DNA of 64,000 nucleotides from Paenibacillus agri (GCF_013359945.1 NZ_JABWCS010000212.1:124001-188000), one strand, 5' to 3'; numbered from the stretch's first letter, positions 17,324 through 27,006 are shown. Translations and numbers: made by a program. The notes: generated by a model from the sequence alone, not told the origin.

Positions 17324-18295
17324 CTACGAGCTTGTCGATTGGCCGCCATCCACATGCAGCACCTGTCCGGTTACGAACCGGGAGTCATCCGAAGCCAGAT
17401 AGACAAAAGTTGGAGCGACCTCGAACGGCTGCGCAGGACGCTGCATGGGATTGGACGCGGCGAATGAGGCCACTCTGTCTGCGGTAAAGCTCGCCGCGAT
17501 AAGTGGCGTCCACACTGGCCCAGGGGCAATAGCGTTTACGCGAATGCCCTGCTTTGCGACATTGTGTGCAAGGGCGCGTGTGAATCCGACATTTGCCCCT
17601 TTGGTTGCTGAATAATCAATCATTAGCGTTTCCCCGTTGTAAGCGACGACAGAAGAGGTATTAATGATTGAACTGCCAGGTTTCAAGTGTGGCAGCGCAG
17701 CTCGTGTAGTATAGAAATGCGAATAAATATTGACTTTAAAGGTGTCATCGAACTGTTCATCGGTAATGTCGAGCAGGCTGTTCTGTTGAAACTGAATGCC
17801 GACATGATTGCACAGAATATCCAGCTTGCCAAAAAAATTCACCGTCTGCTCGACAATTGCCGCGCAATGCCGCTTATCTCTTAAATCCCCCGGTAACACC
17901 AAGCAGCGTCGACCGAGCTCTTCAACCCTTGTCTGTGTTCGCTTCGCATCCTCATGTTCGTCCAAGTAGGAAATCGCGACATCAGCACCTTCTTTGGCAA
18001 AAGCAATGGCCGCTGCTGCCCCCATACCACTATCTCCCCCAGTGATGAGGGCAACCTTATCTAACAGCTTGTCGCTACCTTTATAATTAGGGTTCTCCAC
18101 CAGCGGCATGGGCACCATCAGTCGCTCCACACCTGGCTGACGAAACTGTCGCTGCTCCGGCATATTGAGCGGAACCTCTTCATATTTCGTGATCCTCCCG
18201 TAATTGGGGAACAGAGGGTAGGGCTCTGTTTTTAAGTGATCCACAAAATACTGCTGAGACTGCTCTAATTGCTCCATCTTCTGTTTATTGTCCAT
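17324..18295 (-). CDS. SDR oxidoreductase, general-stress type (YhdF/YhxC-like)
   Basis: A 323-residue short-chain dehydrogenase with the N-terminal extension typical of stress SDRs ([19 protein letters not shown] style). Cofactor motif ITGGDSGMG, catalytic YSATK, and APGPVWTPL followed by [20 protein letters not shown]. Oddity: the usual NNAG after the fourth strand reads CNHVG, so a structural Asn-Ala pair is replaced. Start 18295 has GGGAGG 5 nt upstream; 28 further in-frame codons upstream look untranslated. It is divergent from the small ORF at 18445. Confidence 0.88.
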   Translation of the reverse strand: MDNKQKMEQLEQSQQYFVDHLKTEPYPLFPNYGRITKYEEVPLNMPEQRQFRQPGVERLMVPMPLVENPNYKGSDKLLDKVALITGGDSGMGAAAAIAFAKEGADVAISYLDEHEDAKRTQTRVEELGRRCLVLPGDLRDKRHCAAIVEQTVNFFGKLDILCNHVGIQFQQNSLLDITDEQFDDTFKVNIYSHFYTTRAALPHLKPGSSIINTSSVVAYNGETLMIDYSATKGANVGFTRALAHNVAKQGIRVNAIAPGPVWTPLIAASFTADRVASFAASNPMQRPAQPFEVAPTFVYLASDDSRFVTGQVLHVDGGQSTSS

Positions 18296-18444
18296 CGTTG
18301 CCTCCCGAATGAATTCATACGTTATCTTATGTGCAATAGGCATTTGTGGTGATTTCATCCCATTATTTAAATTCTTCACAGTACTGGCTCAGATTGGGCA
18401 GCGCCTACGTACACTGGTAACAAAAAAGCATACCAGGAGGCCCT

Positions 18445-18615
18445 ATGATCCCTTATTATTTTAGCCCGCAGGTGTATTATTTGCTTATACCGCATGACAA
18501 TGGATACGTGGATATGCACTATGCTTCGAACCATTCATGGCGAGCACCAGTCATTGAGCTTAGACCGCCGTATTACACTAATCCGCAAATCGTAATTAAT
18601 TACCCGTTGATCTGA
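18445..18615 (+). CDS. Tyr-rich 56-residue protein, unknown
   Basis: A short gene with AGGAGG 4 nt before ATG and a strong terminator about 50 bp downstream. The product begins MIPYYFSPQVYYLLIPHDNG and contains nine Tyr and eight Pro, no Cys and no membrane segment. Aromatic, Pro-rich short proteins of this kind are often spore-coat or surface components, which is inference only. It is divergent from the stress SDR at 17324-18295. Confidence 0.6.
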   Translation: MIPYYFSPQVYYLLIPHDNGYVDMHYASNHSWRAPVIELRPPYYTNPQIVINYPLI

Positions 18616-18663
18616 GCGCCTGGCGCAGTAATTCAAGCAAAAGGAGTTCTCTGCATCGCACAA

Positions 18664-18717
18664 AAAATAGCCTGATTCAGCTACGATACTTCTCGTGCCG
18701 AATCAGGTTATTTTTTT
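18664..18717 (+). terminator. Strong Rho-independent terminator
   Basis: A stem of about 13-15 bp (core CCTGATTC/GAATCAGG, with G-T pairing) and a run of seven T residues. It supports transcription of the small ORF at 18445. From here to 19028 I see only AT-rich sequence without a convincing element. Confidence 0.85.
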
Positions 18718-19028
18718 GGTGATTTTAAAGCACGCTATTGAAATCTAAATATAAAAATCTTTACAAGAAGTAAGGTTAACCGATCTATTGGACTAAGATA
18801 GCGGTGACCTTCTCTTTTTTTGAAATAACTAGATATAATTTATATCTAATATATTTTGTTTAACGTATTATTTTCGTAAATGAGAGTCACCCGACAGGTT
18901 ACATTATTAACCCTCTCTATAATAGATTGATGAAGATTTTTGTGAAATAAATGTTGGCACATGCAAATTGCGACACTAAACATTGTGAGCTAAAATGTGG
19001 TTAGCTAGAATAAGGGCGGTGGAATGGC

Positions 19029-20669
19029 TTGGTTGATGTAGATAACAACTTTAGACAGAAGGAATATGCATCACTGGAAGGGCTGTGCTTCAAGCTTCGG
19101 GAGATGGAGCATATTAAGCATCAAGCGAACCCTTGGGAGCTCCGGCTACAATTTATTGAATCCCATATGATTCTTGTGGCGGCATCTGGTCAAGGCTGGC
19201 TAACGATTGATGGAAAGTTCACCGAGCTTCGAGAAGGCAGGGTGTATATATGTACGCCAGGTCAACTGGTAGAAGCGGAAGTGAACACTCTTGATGAGCG
19301 GGGATTCTATCATATCCGATTTGATGTTATGGAAGACGATAGACCTTCAGGCCACTCGTTGCAGATTATTACGAGAAATAGCCCGTTTCCGGCGAAAGGA
19401 GAAGTTATCGTTACGTCACCGGTTTCTATCCATGCGTTGTGCGATAAGATTTGCCAAAATATACAGGCTGAAGATCACCTGAGACGGTTTCGCGGTCAAA
19501 TTCTTTTTCAAGAACTGCTTTATACTATCCTGCAGGATGCACAATTGATAGAGGGAAACGATTCAGAGAGGGAGCTGTCATTCGTTAAAGATTATATTGA
19601 ACAGCATTATCAGCAGGAACTCACAATCGATCATTTGGCTAAAGTGGCGGGAATAAGTACCCGTCATTTTATGCGTTTATTCAAAAAAAGGTATGGCTAC
19701 AGCGCAATCGACTACTTGGCAGTATATCGAATAGAACAGGCGCAGCAGCTGATGAGATCAGGTGGGCACCATCGCCTGCGGGATATTGCACGGCATGTAG
19801 GCTACCATGATGATATTTATTTCCGGCGAAAATTCAAACAGATCTCAGGTGTGCCACCAGCCACATTTATGAAGAACAGCAGGGAAAAAGTAGTGGCCTA
19901 CGATTTTCCGAACATTGGGCAGTTGATTGCGTTGCAAATGAATCCTTATGCCGCACCAGCCGATCACCCATGGACGGATTATTACAGACGAAAGTACCAG
20001 ATGGATACCTTACTACCCTTAAGCTCAAATCAGTCGATCAAGCGGGAGGAAATCCGTCAGGCTAAACCTGATTTCATTATTGGTGTCGACATTCTGGTCC
20101 CTCCGAAGGAACAGGACTTGTTGAGAGAAATCGCACCAGCCTATTTCCTACCGTGGGTGGACAATGATTGGCGCACGCACTTGCGCTTGATTGGGGAATT
20201 TCTGGACAAGACCGTGGTAGCGGAGATGTGGCTGGAGAAATATGACCGGAGAGCTCTTTTTGTAAGGGAGCAAGTGAAGAACGTATTTAAGGAGGATCGT
20301 CTCCTCATTCTGAATATTACCGGTGATCGCTACAATGTTTTGGGCAAAAGAAGCCTAGGTACGGTATTCTATGATGATTTGCAGGTTGTGCCTGTGCAGA
20401 GAGTCGATTTGTTGAGGACGGGCCAACATATAACACCGAATGAGCTGGCAGATATAGATCCAGACCGTTTATTGCTGATCGTAGATGAGGACACTCAATC
20501 GCAATTAAGCTGGCGGACACTCATGAACACTACGCTCTGGAATGATCTCAAGGCCGTGAGAGGCAACAAGGTAGACTTCCTGCCATCCTATCCTTGGGTT
20601 GAGTATACGGCATTCACCCATGAGCTATTGCTGGATGAAGTATTAAAGATTTGGCGGGATCGTGCATAA
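19029..20669 (+). CDS. AraC-type regulator fused to a siderophore-binding-protein domain (Btr-like)
   Basis: A 546-residue regulator with three parts: an N-terminal cupin-like region (about 1-165), an AraC double helix-turn-helix (about 190-290; LTIDHLAKVAGISTRHFMRL and LRDIARHVGYHDDIYFRRKF), and a C-terminal ferric-siderophore-binding fold (about 300-545; DFIIGVDILVPPKEQDLLRE). The architecture is that of B. subtilis Btr, which binds ferric bacillibactin in the cytoplasm and activates uptake genes. The start is TTG 19029 behind GGTGGA. The next gene, 128 bp on behind a Fur box, encodes a siderophore-binding lipoprotein, the likely target. Confidence 0.9.
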   Translation: MVDVDNNFRQKEYASLEGLCFKLREMEHIKHQANPWELRLQFIESHMILVAASGQGWLTIDGKFTELREGRVYICTPGQLVEAEVNTLDERGFYHIRFDVMEDDRPSGHSLQIITRNSPFPAKGEVIVTSPVSIHALCDKICQNIQAEDHLRRFRGQILFQELLYTILQDAQLIEGNDSERELSFVKDYIEQHYQQELTIDHLAKVAGISTRHFMRLFKKRYGYSAIDYLAVYRIEQAQQLMRSGGHHRLRDIARHVGYHDDIYFRRKFKQISGVPPATFMKNSREKVVAYDFPNIGQLIALQMNPYAAPADHPWTDYYRRKYQMDTLLPLSSNQSIKREEIRQAKPDFIIGVDILVPPKEQDLLREIAPAYFLPWVDNDWRTHLRLIGEFLDKTVVAEMWLEKYDRRALFVREQVKNVFKEDRLLILNITGDRYNVLGKRSLGTVFYDDLQVVPVQRVDLLRTGQHITPNELADIDPDRLLLIVDEDTQSQLSWRTLMNTTLWNDLKAVRGNKVDFLPSYPWVEYTAFTHELLLDEVLKIWRDRA

Positions 20670-20727
20670 AATAAAGTCGCTATCGTCAATATTCTGACAA
20701 TAAATATTCCTCTATACTCCTTATATA

Positions 20728-20742
20728 TGATAATGATAATCA
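20728..20742. promoter_or_regulatory. Fur box
   Basis: TGATAATGATAATCA is a near-perfect 7-1-7 Fur operator. It overlaps a TATGAT -10-like hexamer, 55 bp upstream of the siderophore-binding lipoprotein gene, predicting iron repression. Confidence 0.85.
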
Positions 20743-20797
20743 ATTTTAATTAGAGATTGTCGTCCAACCATCAAAATATCAGGAGGGTCATCAAAGA

Positions 20798-21811
20798 ATG
20801 AAGCAGCAACGTAGTTTGATTACAGGATTAATCTTCGTTTTGCTAGTCATGTTAATTACGGCTTGCGGAACGAGTAAAGCAGATAATGCCGGAAACGCTG
20901 GAAATACAGCACAGAACACAGGCGGGAATACAACAGGAAATACTGAAAAAAAGAGCGAAGCAACTACCGATGAACAGCGTGTAATTTCAACTTTAAAGGG
21001 AGACCTGAGCATTCCAACCGATCCGAAAAGGGTCATTGGACTTTCGGTTGTCTACCCGGAGTTTTTATATGCTCTTGGCGTTACACCGATTGCAGTTCAG
21101 AATTATCATCCGGAGTTCCCTTCTTATTTAAAAAAACCGTTCAAAGATACGCTGAAGATGGGCATTGGCCAAGCACCTAACTTTGAAGCCATTCTGGCTT
21201 CTGCACCGGATTTGATTATTGCCCCTACATGGTGGTCCGATAAAGATTATGATCAGCTCTCCAAGATCGCACCAACGGTGCTGTTGCCGCAGCGCGATGA
21301 TTGGCGTGATGAGTTACGGGATATTGGCGGGGTGCTCGGCAAAACCGACGTAGCGAACAAGGTTATTCAAGATTTGCAGATGAAAGAAGCTCAGGCCAAA
21401 GAGAAACTCCAGACGCTAGCTGGAGACGAGACGGTGCTATACATGATGATTATGGCGAAGGAAATCGTTATTTATGGCGAAAAAAGTGACCGGGGCAGCT
21501 TCATCCATAAGACACTAGGTCTAAAACCGATTAAAGAATATCCTCAGGACGAGATCAGCCTATCCATTTCATTGGAAAAAATACCGCAATATAATCCTGA
21601 CCATCTCATTTTACAGTTAGATGATGACTCTAGTGAAGAAGTACGCAATAGATATAATGACATGCTCAGCAGCTCTTTGTGGAAGAACATGACTGCTGTG
21701 AAGAAGAATCAGGTGCACATGATGGGAGGCAAGGAGTGGTTCAGTCTGGGCATGTCTCCACTGGCGGACGATCATGCGATTGACGATGTCATTCATGCTT
21801 TTGAACAATAG
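20798..21811 (+). CDS. Iron-siderophore ABC transporter substrate-binding lipoprotein
   Basis: A 337-residue lipoprotein: signal peptide with lipobox LITAC (Cys about residue 23), a low-complexity Asn/Thr/Gly linker (about 28-50), then a two-lobe helical-backbone binding domain of the FeuA/FhuD class (DPKRVIGLSVVYPEFLYALG ... APDLIIAPTWW). It captures ferric siderophore for an ABC permease. No permease or ATPase gene lies nearby, so it must use a transporter encoded elsewhere. AGGAGGG precedes the ATG. It is controlled by the Fur box at 20728 and probably activated by the Btr-like regulator upstream. Confidence 0.92.
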   Translation: MKQQRSLITGLIFVLLVMLITACGTSKADNAGNAGNTAQNTGGNTTGNTEKKSEATTDEQRVISTLKGDLSIPTDPKRVIGLSVVYPEFLYALGVTPIAVQNYHPEFPSYLKKPFKDTLKMGIGQAPNFEAILASAPDLIIAPTWWSDKDYDQLSKIAPTVLLPQRDDWRDELRDIGGVLGKTDVANKVIQDLQMKEAQAKEKLQTLAGDETVLYMMIMAKEIVIYGEKSDRGSFIHKTLGLKPIKEYPQDEISLSISLEKIPQYNPDHLILQLDDDSSEEVRNRYNDMLSSSLWKNMTAVKKNQVHMMGGKEWFSLGMSPLADDHAIDDVIHAFEQ

Positions 21812-21835
21812 ACATTCATCATGGGAGGGTATGCA

Positions 21836-22618
21836 ATGGGCACGGTTGATTTTCAACAGTTAGAAGAGAAGTTCGCCCTGACTCTGCATGAGCTTGAGAA
21901 TACCGTGCTTACTATCCCTGCGAGCGATTTATTAATAGCCGAACCTATGCAACACCTAATCGACACTTACGGCTCGCTTATCAAAGCTAGAGAACCAGCT
22001 GCTACGGCAGCTTTTTTTGTTAGCTGGTTCGCAGGAGTATGCGGGGCAATGCAGCACATGCTATATGTAGGAAATGAGGTCATTCTGGATTTGTCATTGT
22101 CCAATTTGACGGTGCAATTATACATAGATGGACAGTATCCTCTTTTTGGCTTTAAAATCAATGAGACACGGTTTAGTGACGTTTCAGCAGTGGACCTTGA
22201 AGAAGAGTACAAGAGAACGCTACATGTTTTTTACAAGGAACAGGTAACACCTGTGATTCAGCTACTGACCGAGCGGGTTCCGATCCATGCTGCTGCATTA
22301 TGGGGACAAATCGGTAATGCGTTATATGCTCAATTGGAAGAAGAGTTGGCTGCAGCTTCTGATGAAGATAGAAGAAATCGAATAGTTTATTTTTATGAAT
22401 GGCTAACACAAGATATCGATCCTAGCGCGTTCGGACTAAGTAGCAATCCGTTTAACAGGAAACCGAGATTTATTGAGCACCCTAGTATTGCTGATCGCAA
22501 AATAAGGATGAAAACCGCCTGTTGTCTGGCTTATTGCTTGGATGGCGACTTTGGCTACTGTTACGAATGTCCGCGGTTAAAGGAAAAGGATCGGACAATC
22601 ATGAGAGCGAATAAGTAA
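21836..22618 (+). CDS. FhuF-like ferric-siderophore reductase
   Basis: A 260-residue protein whose C-terminus carries the four-cysteine cluster of FhuF-type [2Fe-2S] ferric reductases (CCLAYC, then GYCYEC: CC-x11-C-x2-C). The N-terminal region is helical and resembles the IucA/IucC C-terminal/FhuF fold. The expected role is release of iron from imported ferric siderophore by reduction in the cytoplasm. ATG 21836 has GGGAGGG 6 nt upstream; the ATG at 21821 overlaps the ribosome binding site. It lies 24 bp after the siderophore-binding lipoprotein gene, so it is in the same Fur-regulated transcript. Confidence 0.85.
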   Translation: MGTVDFQQLEEKFALTLHELENTVLTIPASDLLIAEPMQHLIDTYGSLIKAREPAATAAFFVSWFAGVCGAMQHMLYVGNEVILDLSLSNLTVQLYIDGQYPLFGFKINETRFSDVSAVDLEEEYKRTLHVFYKEQVTPVIQLLTERVPIHAAALWGQIGNALYAQLEEELAAASDEDRRNRIVYFYEWLTQDIDPSAFGLSSNPFNRKPRFIEHPSIADRKIRMKTACCLAYCLDGDFGYCYECPRLKEKDRTIMRANK

Positions 22619-22667
22619 TAACGACACGATTGAATGCAATTAAACAGATGAAGAGGAGTCTTAGAAC

Positions 22668-23219
22668 GTGACACAGAATAATCAACTGACCATAACTCGG
22701 CTTACGCAAGCTGATTTACAATCTGCATTTGAACTTTTTACATCCTCAATTACAAACACCTTTGAAAAAGAAGGAATACTGCATTTGCAGGATAATCTGC
22801 ACAGTGAGATTGAAATGAAACAACAGAAGGCTCTGGCATCGCTTGCGGAGCATTCAGATATCTACTTTCTTGCTGCTAAAATCAATGAAACGGTCGTCGG
22901 CACGATTTCCTTTGCCCCCTGTGGGGAGGTTATTCGCGCATTATCTGATAATCAGCTAGATGACGTGGGCGAACTGGGTAGTCTATATGTATTGCCAAGC
23001 TATCAAGACCAAGGTGTGGGTTCGGCGTTAATTAAGGAATTAATAACTTATCTGGCGTCACAAGGGATGGAGCAATTTTGTCTGGATAGTGGCTACCGAA
23101 GCGCGCAGTCGAGATGGAAACGGAAATTTGGAGAGCCCTACAAGGTAGCGATCGACTACTGGGGACCTGGTTCTGCGCACATGGTGTGGTTGTGTCAGGT
23201 TAGTGATTTTGTAAAATGA
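22668..23219 (+). CDS. GNAT-family N-acetyltransferase
   Basis: A 183-residue acetyl-CoA-dependent acyltransferase. The GNAT fold is visible: ITRLTQADLQSAFELF at the start, then VVGTISFAP, and motif A LYVLPSYQDQGVGSALIKEL (QxxGxG/A about 123-128). The C-terminus (RSAQSRWKRKFGEPY) departs from the usual NxxAxxFYxxxGF, so the substrate could be unusual. GTG start behind GAGGAG with a 10-nt spacer. It lies 49 bp after the FhuF-like gene and might be the end of that operon. Confidence 0.85.
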   Translation: MTQNNQLTITRLTQADLQSAFELFTSSITNTFEKEGILHLQDNLHSEIEMKQQKALASLAEHSDIYFLAAKINETVVGTISFAPCGEVIRALSDNQLDDVGELGSLYVLPSYQDQGVGSALIKELITYLASQGMEQFCLDSGYRSAQSRWKRKFGEPYKVAIDYWGPGSAHMVWLCQVSDFVK

Positions 23220-23255
23220 GTTAGCGGGCTAAAACGTACATACAGCTATACATAT

Positions 23256-23290
23256 GAAAAAGGTGGTTCCAATCCGGTATCACCTTTTCG
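23256..23290. terminator. Probable terminator
   Basis: AAAAGGTG/CACCTTTT stem with an inner extension, between the GNAT gene (+) and the chrA remnant (-). The T-run is short. Confidence 0.6.
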
Positions 23291-23345
23291 CATTTCATTA
23301 GGAGGGGAGCCACGTTCCCATTGTTCGCGCTCCCGCTTGTAGCAT

Positions 23346-23666
23346 TCAAACCATACCCAAAAAGTAGCCACCAGTTGCCCCGCAAACGACAACAATCCAC
23401 GGTGGCAATTTCCAGAAAACGAGCAAGATAAACAGGATTGATGCTAATACAAAATCAGTGGGTTCCATAATCGCTGTTGTCCACAACGGATCGTACAGGG
23501 CGGCTAACAAGATTCCGACCACCGCTGAGTTAATACCTATCGGTGCCCCCTGGACATGAGCGCTTTTACGAAAGGAATTCCAGAATGGCAGGGCCCCGAC
23601 AATCAGTAAAAATGCCGGTAAAAAGATAGCCAGTGTGGCGATTATGGCTCCAGGGATGCCTTTTGC
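23346..23666 (-). pseudogene. C-terminal remnant of a chromate transporter (ChrA family)
   Basis: On the reverse strand, 107 codons without a stop read KGIPGAIIATLAIFLPAFLL, later NSFRKSAHVQGAPIGINSA and ending GATGGYFLGMV, matching the last membrane segments of ChrA/CHR proteins. An in-frame TAG (23667-23669) and the absence of the upstream two thirds show that the gene is truncated at its 5' end. There is no start codon or ribosome binding site. The remaining gap to 23843 shows nothing else. Confidence 0.85.
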
Positions 23667-23843
23667 CTACTTCGATCCAATAAACGGATATCTGGCTGCT
23701 CCTTGCTCCTGCGGCCGAGTGCTGGTAGTGTTTTTTTTATAAGAGTTTTGCCCTCGTCATGCTATTCCAGTTAATGGTATGATTAAGTTGAAAATGTTTT
23801 TTCTACGCTTACATACTTAAGGTAAGAATAAGGAGATGAGAGC

Positions 23844-26800
23844 ATGACAATCAATACTGCCGCGAAGCAAATCCAAATTATCGAATATGATCCTTCTTAC
23901 GCAGGGGCGCTTGCTGAGATGTGGAATCTCAGTAACGAAAGCTGGGGAGGCGGTACTAACCAACGAACGGAGGACACGGTGCGCCGGGAGATGGAGACTT
24001 CGTCCAATCTTCATGCATTTCTTGCTGTTGACGGCAAGGAGGTTGTCGGCTTCTGCAGCTTTGCCCACTACCGCCACGACGAAGGGGCGCTGTATGTACC
24101 ACTGCTCAATGTACGGCCCGATTACCACGGTTATAAAGTCGGCCGCAATCTGATTTTGAATGCGGTTCGCAAGACGGTGGAAGCGGGTTGGCCGCGGCTG
24201 GATCTTTTCACTTGGGCTGGCAACACAAAGGCAGTGCCGATGTACAAGAAATGCGGTTTCTTTTGGGAAAAAAATGATGATTACGTTCATTTGATGAACT
24301 TTATCCCGACCATTTTGCAGACGGAAGCGCTTGCTCCTTATTTTGAAGAGCTGGACTGGTATGGGGACAGTACCCGCGAGCTTGTCGTTGAGCCGGATGG
24401 CCGCCGGGAACGAGGCTTCGATTTTATGGAGTACACTTGGGGTAAGGGAGAACTCACTCTACGAGCTGAATTTGAAAAGACCGGTCGAGGCTTAACCGCT
24501 CTCGATACACCGGATTATACAATCTCCACCGAAATCGACGATCATGATCTTGTATTCGGTTCCACCTACAACGTTCGCTATCGTATCAAGAACTGTTCGG
24601 CTTCTGAGCTGAACATTGAGATCAAGGGCCAGGATGATAAGAATATCCGATTTGCGCTGGATGTTGCACATACCATTGCTCCTGGAGAATCGGTCATCGT
24701 AGACGGAGAATTCGGACTTGATCCGGTTCGGGAGGAACAGAATGACAAGAAAACCCATCCGGTCGTCAGAAGCGAGTGGTTAATTGGGGGCAAGCGGGCC
24801 GAATTCCGTATCGGTATTGCTCCGAAATTTCCGCTCAAGATGAAGATTGCGCTGCCAGCTAAGGCTTTGTTCCCGGGTATTCCGAGTGAGCTGTATCTGA
24901 ATGTAGAGAACAATTTTGCCTCAGAAGCGGAGTTTGCTTTGGAGTTGCCGGAAGCTGAGTGCATCGAATGGGCCGAGCGTAACGTGCGCTTCTCGGTTCC
25001 AGCTAAGGGTAAAGCAGCAATTCCGGTAGCCTTCACCTTACGGTCATACGGACTGTACTCACAAGAGGTTGAAGTGACGGCTAGTCCGGTGGGTAGTCAG
25101 TCGGTAACCTTCACAAGCAAGCTGTCCCTCTTGATAAAGGGCACACACGGTCGTTTCGGTGGAGAGAATGGGGATCAGTGGGTCGCCGTTAATGGTGCAT
25201 TCTCCCTGCATCAGAGCAAAACCGATAATAACATTTGGATCGAATATCCGGGCTCTCATCATAGCTTTTGGTGGCCCTATCCGAAGCTGGGTAAGCCGTT
25301 TGCCGACGAATTCTCCAAGAAGCAGGCCAAAGAAGTGAAGATCTACCCCGAAGGTGAGGGTCAAATTCTTGAAACGCTATACGAATCGGAAGCTTTCCCT
25401 GGCCTTGAAATAAAGTCGGTAGCCAAGCTGTTTGCCAGCGGTATCGCTGAATTTCATCACGAGATCTGCAACACCACCAGTCAAGAGCTGGAAGAGAACC
25501 TATATCTGCAGACCAACTTCGGTTTCTTCGGCAAAAGACTCATCCTGCCTTACCAGGGGCAGTATGTAGATATGGGCGATGCTTACTCCAGTGATCCAAG
25601 TCATTGGGACAGTGCGCAGATTACGGAGAACTGGCTGTTCAGCGAGGAAGAGAACGGAGCTAGCGGAATCTACTGGGACCCTTCCTTGAAGCTGCTGCGC
25701 CCGGAATACCCGCTTGGGCTGGAACATGATCTGGGCCGAATTCCTGCAGGTGATGCCGTTCGGACAAAGACAACTGTGTTTGCTCTGAACACCTTCAAGA
25801 AGTGGTCCGATTTCCGTTCTTTTGCCCGGAAGCAGTATGAGCCAGTTGTACCCGTTTTGGCTGATCATCTCGAACTCGCGCTGGGAGGCGGGAATCTGTT
25901 CGCGCCCGGGGAGCTTCATGCAGAACTAATCGAAAGAAAGATGATTCCGCTTGCTGGGAATCTTGAACTGTATGCGCAAAACGATGGCGAAGCAGAGTCG
26001 AAAGTCGCTGATATTGAGTTGAACAGAGAACATGATTTGCGCTCTGCTGGCTTTGAATTCTCTCCTGAGGAAGCGGAAGGGACAGAAAGCAGTGATCGTG
26101 AATCTCTTTGGAAAATCCGTGCCGTTTATCGTGGAGAGGACCGGGTTCAGACGCGCTCAGCTCTCTGGTTCCCTCGGAAGGAAACAGCTGTCGTTTGCGA
26201 AGTGGAAGAAGGACCAGCGGGTCCTATCTATTCGGTGAGCAATGGAATTCTCTCCATAGCGGCTGCCCCTGGCTTTGGGAGTGTCGTGCATTCCTTGAAG
26301 TACCAGAGCGCAGAGTGGCTTGACAGTTCTTATCCGGAAGCGGCCCCACGTTCCTGGTGGAATCCCTGGTACGGCGGACTTGGTGTAGATATCCCCGGCA
26401 TGGGTGGATTCAGCCTACAGCAGGAGCCTAGAAGTGCGGCATGGGTGGAGAGAACAGACAGTCATGGGAACCTCTGGAAGGGCCTCCAATTAACAACTGT
26501 GATTGAGAAACAGGAGGTGAATCGGGGGATTACGATCCACCAGCATTACTTAATGCTGCCTGGTGTCCCTGTTCTCTGTGTACTACATTCGGTGACCAAT
26601 GAAAGTGGCATGGTTCTGCCGAATTATTCACTCTCGGACGCTAATTACCTCCAGCCTTCGCCAGTCTTCTCTGAAGGGTGGCTGGAACTTCCCGGGGAAG
26701 GGAAGTTCCTTGTTGGAAAGCTGGGCGCAGGTCTTGATTCCAAGGGGCTCTTGCGCGTGGGTGCGATTTCTCGTAAGGACTTACTGCATATAGTCAATAA

Positions 26801-27005
26801 TTCTGACAATCAGGGCGCTTTTGTATATGTGAACAATAAAGTGTTCAGTCAAGGCGTGAATCACCAACTTTCCCTGCGAAATGGAGAAACCGCCTGGACA
26901 CAGCCGACCTTCCTGGTCTTGGGGGGAATGGATCTAAAACCGGAGGATGTTCGCGATCTTCAGAAGATTACCTTTACTAGCCCTACTGACACAAAGGAGA
27001 ACTAA
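23844..27005 (+). CDS. GNAT acetyltransferase fused to a large beta-rich region
   Basis: A 1053-residue cytoplasmic protein. Residues about 10-150 form a GNAT domain (VVGFCSFAHYR; motif A region LLNVRPDYHGYKVGRNLIL; NTKAVPMYKKCGFFW). The rest, about 900 residues, is beta-strand-rich: Ig-like stretches (about 200-450, TYNVRYRIKNCSASELNIEI), then a segment reminiscent of a mutarotase/glycosidase supersandwich (about 455-690, NNIWIEYPGSHHSFWWPYPK), and a C-terminal beta region rich in Trp (SWWNPWYGGLGVDIPGMGGF). No signal peptide or membrane segment is seen. The function is unknown; carbohydrate recognition joined to acetyl transfer is a guess. The ribosome binding site is AAGGAGATG. The next gene, an amidohydrolase, begins 1 bp after its stop. 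Confidence 0.8.
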   Translation: MTINTAAKQIQIIEYDPSYAGALAEMWNLSNESWGGGTNQRTEDTVRREMETSSNLHAFLAVDGKEVVGFCSFAHYRHDEGALYVPLLNVRPDYHGYKVGRNLILNAVRKTVEAGWPRLDLFTWAGNTKAVPMYKKCGFFWEKNDDYVHLMNFIPTILQTEALAPYFEELDWYGDSTRELVVEPDGRRERGFDFMEYTWGKGELTLRAEFEKTGRGLTALDTPDYTISTEIDDHDLVFGSTYNVRYRIKNCSASELNIEIKGQDDKNIRFALDVAHTIAPGESVIVDGEFGLDPVREEQNDKKTHPVVRSEWLIGGKRAEFRIGIAPKFPLKMKIALPAKALFPGIPSELYLNVENNFASEAEFALELPEAECIEWAERNVRFSVPAKGKAAIPVAFTLRSYGLYSQEVEVTASPVGSQSVTFTSKLSLLIKGTHGRFGGENGDQWVAVNGAFSLHQSKTDNNIWIEYPGSHHSFWWPYPKLGKPFADEFSKKQAKEVKIYPEGEGQILETLYESEAFPGLEIKSVAKLFASGIAEFHHEICNTTSQELEENLYLQTNFGFFGKRLILPYQGQYVDMGDAYSSDPSHWDSAQITENWLFSEEENGASGIYWDPSLKLLRPEYPLGLEHDLGRIPAGDAVRTKTTVFALNTFKKWSDFRSFARKQYEPVVPVLADHLELALGGGNLFAPGELHAELIERKMIPLAGNLELYAQNDGEAESKVADIELNREHDLRSAGFEFSPEEAEGTESSDRESLWKIRAVYRGEDRVQTRSALWFPRKETAVVCEVEEGPAGPIYSVSNGILSIAAAPGFGSVVHSLKYQSAEWLDSSYPEAAPRSWWNPWYGGLGVDIPGMGGFSLQQEPRSAAWVERTDSHGNLWKGLQLTTVIEKQEVNRGITIHQHYLMLPGVPVLCVLHSVTNESGMVLPNYSLSDANYLQPSPVFSEGWLELPGEGKFLVGKLGAGLDSKGLLRVGAISRKDLLHIVNNSDNQGAFVYVNNKVFSQGVNHQLSLRNGETAWTQPTFLVLGGMDLKPEDVRDLQKITFTSPTDTKEN

Positions 27006-27006
27006 C

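Noticed and set aside
17210..17467. 85-codon forward frame near the end of the stress SDR
   Set aside because: More than half of it is the antisense of the SDR C-terminus, with no ribosome binding site; the first 35 codons alone are not recognisable.
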